Source of the DNA: Fragilaria crotonensis
Lineage: Eukaryota > Bacillariophyta > Fragilariophyceae > Fragilariales > Fragilariaceae
Assembly: GCA_022925895.1 (NCBI GenBank)
Contig: JAKSYS010000030.1
Location: 124,001-188,000, forward strand
DNA length: 64,000 nt
Direction of reading: 5' to 3'
In this document: piece after piece, positions 55,191 through 64,000 of the stretch
Position numbering within the stretch: the stretch's first letter is position 1
Layout: every line of letters starts with the position of its first letter
Made by a program: the position numbers and the translations under genes
The notes under the pieces: generated by a model
The model's database searches: none
The model's input: the letters and a program-made list of their open reading frames with translations, nothing else
What the model was told of the DNA's origin: nothing

Positions 55191-56947
55191 ATGACATTCG
55201 CTGTGTTCCCGCAGAAGCTGCTGCAGATAGTATTTCTCTTTGGTCTGATACCTCTCACTGTCGTCTGCGACGCAGCGGGAGGTTCGGCGATGGTCAACTT
55301 GCCAATGAACGAGATTAACATCTCGTCGTCACGGACGTGCATGCCTGGGTGGCAGGTCAGAAGCGCCACGAACCGCAGTGGGACGCTGATTATGGCCACG
55401 TTGTATCCTTTTACGAGCATCTTCGGGAAGAATGCGTCGCAAAACAACACAATCTGCTCTTTGTCATGAATGGGGATTTCACGGATGGGACCGGACTGTC
55501 CGCATATCCTCCGTCTCATTTGACGCCGATTCTAGAAAAGATGCCATGGGATGCTCTCAACATCGGGAACCATGAACTCTATGTCAATTCTACTATTAAA
55601 CATATCACGGAGGGCGGGTTCGCGGAGTTTTGGGGAGCAAAGTACGTGACGTCGAATGTACTCAGAGCGGATAGTGGGAGGGGCTTGGAACCGGTCGGCG
55701 GTGCTCGGCATATTGTCTGGGAGGGTCCCACAGCCAAAGTCCTAATATTTGGTTTCCTGTACGATATGTCCGACAATTCTCCGCTCGTTATCGTAGAACC
55801 AGTAGAGCAAGTGATGGAACAACCATGGTTTGCATCGGCTCTACGTGAAGATTATCAAGCAATTGTGTGCATGGTACACATGGATGTCAAGGATCCTCTC
55901 GTATCTGTGATTTTAAGAAAAATTCGCAGCATCACCGGTGATGCCATGCCCGTTCAATTCATCTCTGGCCATAGCCATGTCCGATCCTTCCAGCAGATCG
56001 ATAAATACTCTACGAGCTTTGAGGCTGGTCACTATTTGGATACAATTGGATTCGTTTCATTCGACACCAACGGCACCAACTTTCAATACGAATTTATCGA
56101 TGCCAGCGTAGATAGATTGCGGTCTATTCTCGGAGTCGATGACATTATGACGGAGAATGGTACTGAAGTGCAGAGCATGATACACAAAGCTCAAGAGGAG
56201 CTGGGGTTGCTCGACAAGGTCGGATGTTCTCCCGACCACTACCGAATTGACGTTGAGCTATTCCATCCTCAATCGTTGTGGCGATTATTCATGGACAAGG
56301 TGATAACAGAATACTACTTTAGTGGATCGCCGTCTTCGGTATTCCTTCAAAGCAGTGGTAGCTTCAGGTATGATCTCTATGAGGGACAGGTCACTCTGGA
56401 TGATATCATTTCGGTGAGTCCGTTCAATGACAGCATTGTCCGACTGTCCAAAGCAGTGAAAGGAAGGCAAATCATTCAAGTTTTGGGGGGAGAGATAAAC
56501 AGTCTTAAAAGCAGTGTTCCTTGGTTGCCACATCTACCGGACTATATATGTTCTGTGGACGACATCGACCCAGAAAAGACATACGACCTGTACACCGTTG
56601 ATGCTGATGTGGCTCATTTCGTGGAATGCGTCTCGAACATCACGGGCCGTGAGGTCGATCCCGAGTATCAAAATACGACAACAACAGGTTTGCTGTTAAG
56701 TTTTATCTCTCAAGAGTGGCAAAACGAGGGAAACTGTCAAGGACGGCTAAGTTACGCTAACCCATCCTTGTTCTTCTGTCTGGCGTTCTTATTCTGCGCC
56801 ATCATCGTGGTCGTGGTTGTCGTCTTACTAGTACGACGCAAGCAGGCCCTTGTCGGCTATGACAAGGCCACTACTGCAGCCGAAGAATCAGCGGGGATGC
56901 GAGATGATTTGGCATTCGATGATGAATATGCAGACGAATTGATCTAA
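55191..56947 (+). CDS. Secreted/membrane-anchored calcineurin-like metallophosphoesterase, 5'-nucleotidase group (one frame break)
   Basis: The ATG at 55,191 opens a signal peptide (LLQIVFLFGLIPLTVVCDA). About 48 codons later, at 55,320, the frame breaks. ATCTCGTC should be ATCCTCGTC, which restores NILVVTDVHAW with the Asp-x-His metal motif. The second frame supplies the other motifs: FVMNGDFTDG (GD), 'DALNIGNHELYV' (GNHE), a VCMVHMD segment and FISGHSHVR (GHxH). These are metal ligands of the calcineurin superfamily, and the longer C-terminal domain fits 5'-nucleotidase/UDP-sugar hydrolase relatives. A single membrane helix (~LFFCLAFLFCAIIVVVVVV) sits near the end with an acidic cytosolic tail. 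Likely an ecto-phosphatase scavenging organic phosphate; substrate unknown. About 585 residues. Confidence 0.8.
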
Positions 56948-57003
56948 GAAACACGCAAAACTATCCGTCAACCATGTGTTTATGTAAAGAAAAAATTGTT
57001 TAT

Positions 57004-59694
57004 TTACGCACTTGTAGATAACGAAGTCCCTTTCGTTGGACTCCTACGGATGTGAAGCTTCAAGCGAGGCTGAGTGGTTTCGGTCACGTTGGGCAACGGT
57101 GGCTCTGGGATGACTGAAACATCATCATCCTCCCCCATACATGAGGCGCCACTTGGGGTGCTCCGCTCCAGTACTGGAAATGAGTCGCTCGGAGTTGTCT
57201 TTCCTAGTAATGACATCGATGGATGATTGACAACAGCGTCCCATTTCTCGTTCATTCTCTTATTCCATCGGGAAGATGCGTTGAAGAGAATCAACATGGA
57301 AAGGAGGAAGACCATGGTATAGGTGAGCAAGACTCGTGACGTTTCAATCGCGTCCAGTCGCCAACATCGAACCAAGCCAACATCCTCATCGATGTCGCGG
57401 ACATATGAATGGTGTACACCCAATCTGGAATACAAACCAGCCGCTAACTGGAAGGCAAAGAAGACAATGCTTTCGGCCAATCTGCCAAATGGATTCGACT
57501 TGATAAAGACCGTGTGCAAGAGCGCCAACATAAACTTCGCAATGATAGCGACATCAAGCACCGCATGCTTGGAAAGGGCACCACATAAGAACAGCACACG
57601 TCCGGGGAAATCAACAACAGAGGCCGGGAGAAAACCACAAAGAAGGGTGCGGACGTAAGCAACGAGCTCCTGTGATTGCTCGATACCACGAATGAAGTAC
57701 CAAACGAGAGCACGCGTCAAAGCAGCTGCAATCGCCTTTCCTACGCTGAACACTGCTACAGATCCAGACATGACAGCAACCACCATCCGGACCGTATCAC
57801 CGTAGAACTTCTTGGATTGTTTTCCTGTCTTCATGCCGATGTCGAGGGCGCCGAAGGCGTATAGCATAGCGACATCGCAGACAATGAAATGGACAAACGC
57901 GCAGAAACCAATGTACGCAACTGCGCACCCATCAATGAAGAGATTGAACCACCAGGTTGCGCCATGACCATCGAAAGTGCCAAACACATCACTGATGATC
58001 ATGCCTGGGTTGAGAACAATTGTCGCCACGAAACACAACGTGGTGATCGTCAGAAGTCTGGTTTTCCAAGAATGTTCTTGAAATTGTGAGACGTCCCATG
58101 TGGTCTTTCGAACTTCATTAACTTTTTCAACTTCTGTCACAACAGAAGGAATTCCGTTGTTAAGCATCCTTCGCTCTTTTGCCTCCTTCAATTCTTCCAA
58201 CCGAATCATTTGGTATTCTGATAGATGTTTTGCTTTCAATCGATGCTCCACCCGTTGACGAGCAGCGGCGATTCTAAGGGCTTTTTTAGCTTGAGCTTTT
58301 GCCTCCGTCTCGCGAAGGTATCGCGAAATCGGATTTTTAGTTGCCATGGATGCGACGGTGAGAGGGGAAACAGAGGATGTCGAAGCGTCATCGCTTTGCT
58401 TGGCAACTTCGCTGGAATTTTTCGTCTGAACCTGGTATTCAAATTCCTTTTCTTGCTGCTCATCGTTCAATTCCAACGCAGCGACTTTTGGCATTGTCCA
58501 ATTTCTCAATTCGCAGAAGGCTTGAAACTTGGGCAGAAGCCACCCTTCATAGAACTCATTTTCTTGGCGTATGCGTCGAGCATGTGGGTTTCGAACCGGA
58601 TCCTTTGCAACCTTCTTCGCTGCACCCATCACTTTTTGCATGACCACTCCACAAATCTTTCTGGTAACAAAGTCAAGAAGGCTCTGTGGGAGCGGTAGAT
58701 TTGGATCAACATTGGCCACCAGCTTCGTGTCGCAGCAGGTGGGAGATACAACGTCTATTCGAGCTGAGAAATGACGAAGGGTCATTCTCCCACTTCCTAT
58801 TCGAGTTGGTTTTGGTGGGAAAGTGATACCCTCCAAGCCCTCCGCCAGATAGGGTTCTGCATACGGCACTGTATCGGGTCGATCGTGCAGTCCCTGTCCG
58901 ACAATAAGAAAGGAGCCATCTTCTGTCATGTTATCACACCCAACGGCTCGAAAAATACCATCCCGCGACAGCCCCAGCTGCGGCGCACCCATGACGAACC
59001 AACCAACAGAGTCGCATTTATTCATTTCCTTGAGTGTCAAACTGGAAGTACAGAAAGGAGCCCACGTGTGATGGAGATCTACCTCTCTGATGACAGCAAC
59101 TTGGTCGAATAGTGCGACACCTTCCATCCTTCCTTCCATTTTGATGCTCAACGATCCATCCGTCTCTTTTCTATAGTAAGTCGTTATACCATGTGAAGTC
59201 TGCGAAAGAATCCACTGATCGTTCGTTTGCAACTTGATCAGTGCTCGTCTGAACAAAGCAGCCTTCGTCTGACGGATTAGAAAGAGCGTGTGAGACTCCT
59301 GCATTCCATAGACTATGCTGTTCATATTTTATAGCAACCATCCTTTTTCTCTTACCTCCAGCGTCGACAAGATTTGTCTATGAGATTCTAAGAATTTCCG
59401 AAGCGCAAGGTACTCTTCTTCTTGAACGGCTGTTAGTTTCTTCATTTGCCTGCGTTTCATCAAACCTAGTCTACGTGGGGATTTGAGCTGTTCTCGGTTT
59501 GTACCGGGATGTTTCTCCAATCGTTCGGTGACGGAAGAATACAACTTGTGCGCTGTCAAGTGGCGTTCATCCTCGATCAAGAGAAGGACTCGTCGACAAT
59601 CGTGCAATGGATCATCACTCGGACTTCCATCATCTTGAGTGGTTGATGGGTACTGAATACTATACGGTTTGTTCTTGCCATTCTGATGCGCCAT
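57004..59694 (-). CDS. START-domain multi-pass membrane protein
   Basis: Exon 1 (59,694-59,356) and exon 2 (59,298-57,004) flank a 57 bp intron with GTAAG donor. Intron and exons are in the same frame; a TAA inside the intron is the only stop between them, which is why it appears as two ORFs. The product has ~877 residues. Exon 1 is charged and helical. Residues ~140-380 resemble a START lipid-binding fold ('WILSQTSHGITTYYRKE', then 'SARIDVVSPTCCDTKLVANV'). A coiled coil (~430-500) precedes about six or seven membrane helices (for example IVLNPGMIISDVFG, CAVAYIGFCAFVHFIV). The family suggests lipid binding or transfer at a membrane; target organelle unclear. It is convergent with the metallophosphoesterase, 56 bp apart. 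Confidence 0.75.
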
Positions 59695-60517
59695 GTCGTC
59701 GTTCGGTGGCCTTGCTACGATCGCTTCACAACTGAATGAAAATGAATTCCTTCTCCGGCAGGGCTCCTTGCGAAGTCTCTAATGTGGGTTGTGTTGCTGG
59801 TTGCGGGACGCGAATTAGTCGGACGTGCAGGGAGCTGGAGTTTATGGGCTTTTATTGCCGTATACTCAGTACCAGGTACTCGAGTACTTGTACGCCAGTT
59901 TGCATTGAACTTGACCGGTCTCCGGTCACTTGCAGACCTCGCACCTCGCACCCCAAGAGGGCTGACTGCTGACTGCTGACTGCTGACTGCTGACTGCACA
60001 CACAGCACACAGTCAAATAGAATCGGGAAGAAACGGAAACGGCCGATCGTTCAACGCATTGGACATACATTGGACGCCAGACGCCAGTGCTGCATACCCG
60101 TGCTGTACTTCCAGTACAAATGTAACTCCTACCTTGTACCGGTAGCTACTGGTAGCTAGCTCTAGATCCGATTAACTGGCACTCTAATTTCGTAATCGTG
60201 ACATCATAGGAATCCTGGAAATCTGGGGTGTATCATAATTTTTGCAAACCGAATTTCCGCACATACATGTGTGTTACTTTAACCGTTTGCCAAAATCGAC
60301 GCCAGCCCGGTTGCCACATATTAGTTTGAAAAGTTCGAACTGCTCATTGTGTCTGCTAGTACTACATTTAAATGCTCATTTTTTGCACCAATTCATTACT
60401 GTTGCTGCTTTTGCTGCTGCTTTTGCTGCTGCTTAATACGTCGGCGTTGTTCCTTATTGTTGTTATTGCATCATTGTTGTTGCGAAGGACTAGCTGACAA
60501 TCATCTTTGACGAACCG
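59695..60517. other. Intergenic with simple repeats
   Basis: No gene. Five tandem GACTGCT heptamers lie at 59,961-59,997. A TTGCTGCTTTTGCTGCTGCT run lies at about 60,400-60,435. Several GTAC words occur near 59,875 and 60,110. Confidence 0.7.
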
Positions 60518-61470
60518 CCGAACCGACACCAGTTGTGACGCTGCGATAGCCACTACCTGTCATACATCAGAGTGGTGGTTGCGCTCGCAATTTTGGTTCG
60601 GTGGTGGAGTTTGTGCTCGCGACGAGTTACTGCCGAACCGACACCAGTTGTGACGCTGCGATAGCCACTACCTGTCATACATCAGGAGTGGTGGCGCCTC
60701 GCAATTTTGGTTCGGTGGTGGAGTTTGCGCTCGCGACGAGTTACTGCCGAACCGACACCAGTTGTGACGCTGCGATAGCCACTACCTGTCATACATCAGG
60801 AGTGGTGGTTGCGCTCGCAATTTTGGTTTGGTGGTGGAGTTTGCGCTCGCGACAAGTTACTACCGAACCGACACCAGTTGTGACGCTGCGATAGCCACTA
60901 CCTGTCATACATCAGGAGTGGTGGTTGCGCTCGCAATTTTGGTTCGGTGGTGGAGTTTGCGCTCGCGACGAAGTTACTGCCGAACCGACACCAGTTGTGA
61001 CGCTGCGATAGCCACTACCTGTCATACATCAGGAGTGGTGGTTGCGCTCGCAATTTTGGTTTGGTGGTGGAGTTTGCGCTCGCGACGAGTTACTACCGAA
61101 CCGACACCAGTTGTGACGCTGCGATAGCCACTACCTGTCATACATCAGGAGTGGTGGTTGCGCTCGCAATTTTGGTTCGTGGTGGAGTTTGCGCTCGCGA
61201 CGAGTTACTACCGAACCGACACCAGTTGTGACGCTGCGATAGCCACTACCTGTCATACATCAGGAGTGGTGGTTGCGCTCGCAATTTTGGTTCGGTGGTG
61301 GAGTTTGCGCTCGCGACGAGTTACTGCCGAACCGACACCAGTTGTGACGCTGCGATAGCCACTACCTGTCATACATCAGGAGTGGTGGTTGCGCTCGCAA
61401 TTTTGGTTTGGTGGTGGAGTTTGCGCTCGCGACAAGGAACCGCCGAACCGACACCAGTTGTGACGTGGCT
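60518..61470. repeat. Minisatellite, ~115 bp unit, about 8 copies
   Basis: The unit begins GAACCGACACCAGTTGTGAC and passes through CTGTCATACATCAGGAGTGG and GTGGTGGAGTTTGCGCTCG. Starts at 60,635, 60,749, 60,865 and 60,984 give periods of 114, 116 and 119 bp, and further units follow to about 61,445. Copies are nearly identical, so it is recent. It opens several ORFs of repeated sense in one frame; they look accidental. The first and last units are incomplete. Confidence 0.9.
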
Positions 61471-61542
61471 ATCGTGGTTTTGGTTTGGAATTGAGACCGA
61501 TTGTGACGTGTAACAATTCTGCTAGGTACTATTTTCCGCATC

Positions 61543-63070
61543 ATGTTTCCAAATCCGAGTAATGACATTGCTCGTATCGCTCTAAAGAGGAGGACGTCCT
61601 CGTCTCGCACTGCGGTTCTACTCATGGGTGACTCCCCAAGACTTTTTCCCGCGTCATCATTTACGGACAACAACCTGTGCCCGAACGTTGACGAATCTGT
61701 TCGGGAGGGGGTATCGGATGGGAATACCGGGAAGGCAGTGACGACCGCAAATGGCGTTGGGAACAACGGCGGCATCGCTGATGCTGCCGCCGCAAAAAAG
61801 CAAGGCTCTCGATAACAATGTTCTTGTTCTGAAAAACAAGAAGTGCCGTGACATCTATATCGCGAAACGTCGTGCAAAACGTCGTGCGAGCAAGAAGACG
61901 AGCACGGCCACCGGAAAGCAACTGATCACACAGAACAGGAGTGCACCCAGAAAAGGAAGAGCCATTGTATTGATGGTGTCGGGCAACACCTTCCCATCGC
62001 TCACCCAGGAGTGTCTACCGTCACAGGAAGAAATGCTGTCCTTGCTCGTGAAGGCTCTCCCATTTGTACCTGATTCTCTGGAGCAAAAGAAATTGAGAAG
62101 GAATTTCGTGATGCCGTCACGGACGGCTCGTGTTCCCTGATGAGTCAAAGCTGTGCCGTACTCCATTTTCCTACATTGTGCGTGCACTGAAGCAGGTGTG
62201 TTATCCGTGTCCTCAGCTGGGTCAACTGTCATCGCTGTCCCAAATGTTTGAGGAAAACGGTGTGAAATTGGGGTCATCAAAGGATTCCTTGCGCGAAGTC
62301 TATCTGATGGATGTGGTACTTGACCGCACTGCCTGTCCTCGCATGTGCAAGGGTGCAGGCAAGAGTAGTAATTCTGTTGATCCTGATGTTGTTGCCCGAT
62401 GAAGTGTTATGACTCTGGAGAACGTGACGACCCTCTCGATTACCTGTTCAGGACTTGCCTTGCATTCATTCCCAATGCTGGGATTTTCTATTGTGCGAGG
62501 GATAGAGTGCACCCGATGTTGGTGCTGACAAATCATTGATCCCACTTCCAATGAGTTGGCTACGCCTCCAACGTTGTTATAACCGGACGGTACCCCGTAC
62601 TATACGTTTGGAGATGATAGTTATGTCAAGGGTTTGTTCCAGGATGACGGAAAGCTTATTTCTGTGTGGAAACTTGGTTTTGGGGCTACAACCTGATGGC
62701 CGCCGTCTCATCTACCGAGCAGGCCATTGTCTCGATAGCAATGGCCCCAAAATGCCACCAGACGTGTTTTCAGGAGAGGATGCTGGCACATGGCCAATAG
62801 AGGAGCTGAAATTATTATACAATCACAAATTGGCATTTTCAAACTCTGCAAGAGAGGGTGGTCGTCACTACGCAACAGGATGCCACCATTTCAATTTGCC
62901 CAGCACGTGTTGGGTCCTCGACCCTACGATCGATCCGATCATTGATGTGATGATTGATGTGGAACCCTCAGGAAATTGCCTGAACATGCAGACTGTTCTC
63001 CAAGTCAGGCACGCTGTGAAGCTTGGCAAGACTCAAAGTTCTGGCCGTCAGAAAGTTCAGGGATGGTTGC
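61543..63070 (+). other. Broken ORF fragments, probable transposon-associated sequence
   Basis: Forward frames at 61,543-61,815 and 61,751-62,140 overlap in different frames; the second has a basic Lys/Arg-rich stretch ('IAKRRAKRRASKKTS'). Later fragments at 62,130-62,402 and 62,536-63,216 show no known domain. Lack of a long frame, together with the transposase remnant on the other strand next to it, suggests decayed mobile-element DNA. I cannot assign a family. Confidence 0.35.
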
Positions 63071-63079
63071 AGAGTATCA

Positions 63080-64000
63080 CTACCTGCAATTCTGCAATTC
63101 ATGAGGCACTTTCCTCACCAAGCGTACGGAATAACACAGGCGATGTGGGGTCAATGCATGCTCTAGGTACCAGGGTGCAGAATGGCGACCTTGTCCATTT
63201 GAATCACGACCGGTAATGGTGAGGAAGGGACGATCCTCATGATTGGTGTCTGCAGTGCAATCGATGTGTAGCACCTCGCTGAACATCTTGAAGAGACGCT
63301 TTTCCCAAGGTGTGGTCCAAGCACATCCAATCATCAAATCTTGTTTATCCTCTACCAACAGTGAGTTTCGGTGGGCTTCTGCAAAGGAGTGCATATCATC
63401 AACCTCACTATTGGGAAGCATGACAACCTTTAGTGAAGTCAAAGGAGTCGATGGCAATGCATAACAATCGTCACCATCATTAGTGCCATAAGTCTCATTT
63501 ACCATCAGCTCTTTGGAACCCGGGTCGTCATTTTCATGAATCAAAGGTACATCACCGATCATCTCTGTTTCCCCAGGTTGGCCCAATCTAACATGATGAT
63601 ACAGCACGCAATGGTCATATCCCTTCCCTAAAGGACTTAAGAACTTATCAACCGTACTTGGTTCACATTCCAGTTCACAAATGTCCTTCTCAAGTTCAGC
63701 ACCAGCACGATTGCCACTCTGAAACCCATTGATGTAACGAACCTGACTTCTTGGAATGACATGCCCACATCGTGAAAATGCATGTTCCTGCCAACCCCAT
63801 CATTTGCTTTAGCACATCCAACCGACACAAGGATGTCCTTCTCGGCAGCACAAATAAGCCGCGTTGGAATTGCGAACTCTAGGTTTGATACTTTTGGGTG
63901 GTGTGCATGATGAGCACATCCTGAACCACCGACAAGGTAATATCCGATGTCATCGACACGGATGTTGAAGCGGAAAGGACATGAAACATTCCGGTGGAGT
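63080..64000 (-). pseudogene. MULE-like transposase remnant, runs off the window edge
   Basis: Read on the minus strand from the right edge: 'RFNIRVDDIGYYLVGGSGCA' with a following His/His/Lys cluster resembling a zinc site, then 'PTRLICAAEKDILVSVG' and 'NDGVGRNMHF'. After a frame change, the frame 63,607-63,080 carries CAWTTPWEKRLFKMFSEVLH followed by 'IDCTADTNHEDRPFLTITGRD'. The last part matches the catalytic Asp region of MULE transposases ('FPEV..D.T..TN...RP...I.G'). After 'GRDSNGQ' the frame becomes unrelated, so the gene is truncated or rearranged at its 3' side. The 5' part lies beyond 64,000. Confidence 0.6.

Noticed and set aside
12179-56947. Genome-wide programmed frameshifting as explanation of the frame breaks
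   Set aside because: Breaks occur at unrelated sequences, mostly not at stop codons, in both directions, and mostly in or beside short homopolymers.
60601-61513. Repeated forward ORFs in the minisatellite
   Set aside because: They follow the repeat unit, break at every unit indel and have no domain.

Overview
This window looks like nuclear DNA from a diatom, or a close photosynthetic stramenopile. Several predicted proteins start with a signal peptide that runs into an ASAFAP-like plastid import motif, for example the starts at 23 kb, 24.3 kb, 52.7 kb and 53.3 kb. Nuclear genes for ferredoxin-NADP reductase and the plastid ATP synthase gamma subunit fit a secondary red plastid. Introns are short (about 57-310 nt) with GTAAG-type donors. 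Gene order does not look bacterial, and I cannot name a species.

Layout. 1-11.2 kb is gene-poor and holds a decayed DIRS-type (tyrosine recombinase) retroelement at 7.4-9.5 kb. 11.3-18.2 kb has a small acidic protein, a large YbaK/OB-fold/3'-5' exonuclease protein and a plastid-type peptide release factor 1. 18.5-22.1 kb is a nest of inverted-repeat elements: a 2.5 kb element with about 42 bp terminal repeats and foldback-like arms, then a hAT-like element full of perfect palindromes. 22.8-28.4 kb has two convergent plastid-targeted paralogues, a 73-residue protein, a coiled-coil protein and a glycine-rich cold-shock protein. 28.6-32.5 kb is mostly transposon debris. 32.6-36.9 kb has a TLC-domain membrane protein, an ankyrin protein and Ubc13. 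39.8-43.7 kb has a tandem pair of F-box/LON proteins and a small membrane protein. 44.5-54.7 kb is a plastid redox neighbourhood: FNR fused to a membrane domain, uroporphyrinogen-III methyltransferase, a [2Fe-2S] ferredoxin and AtpC. 55.2-59.7 kb has a membrane-anchored metallophosphoesterase and a START-domain membrane protein. 59.7-64 kb is a 115 bp minisatellite plus a MULE-like transposase remnant that runs off the right edge.

How the genes fit together. FNR, ferredoxin, the siroheme-pathway methyltransferase and ATP synthase gamma all serve plastid electron transport, or nitrogen and sulfur reduction. The release factor and possibly the YbaK protein would serve plastid translation. At least eleven one-base frame breaks fall inside otherwise well-conserved genes, mostly in or beside short homopolymers. 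I read these as consensus-sequence errors, not mass gene death, so many coding regions below are joined across a break. The two most interesting items are the continuous fusion of a small-multidrug-export-like membrane domain to FNR and the YbaK-OB-exonuclease fusion.
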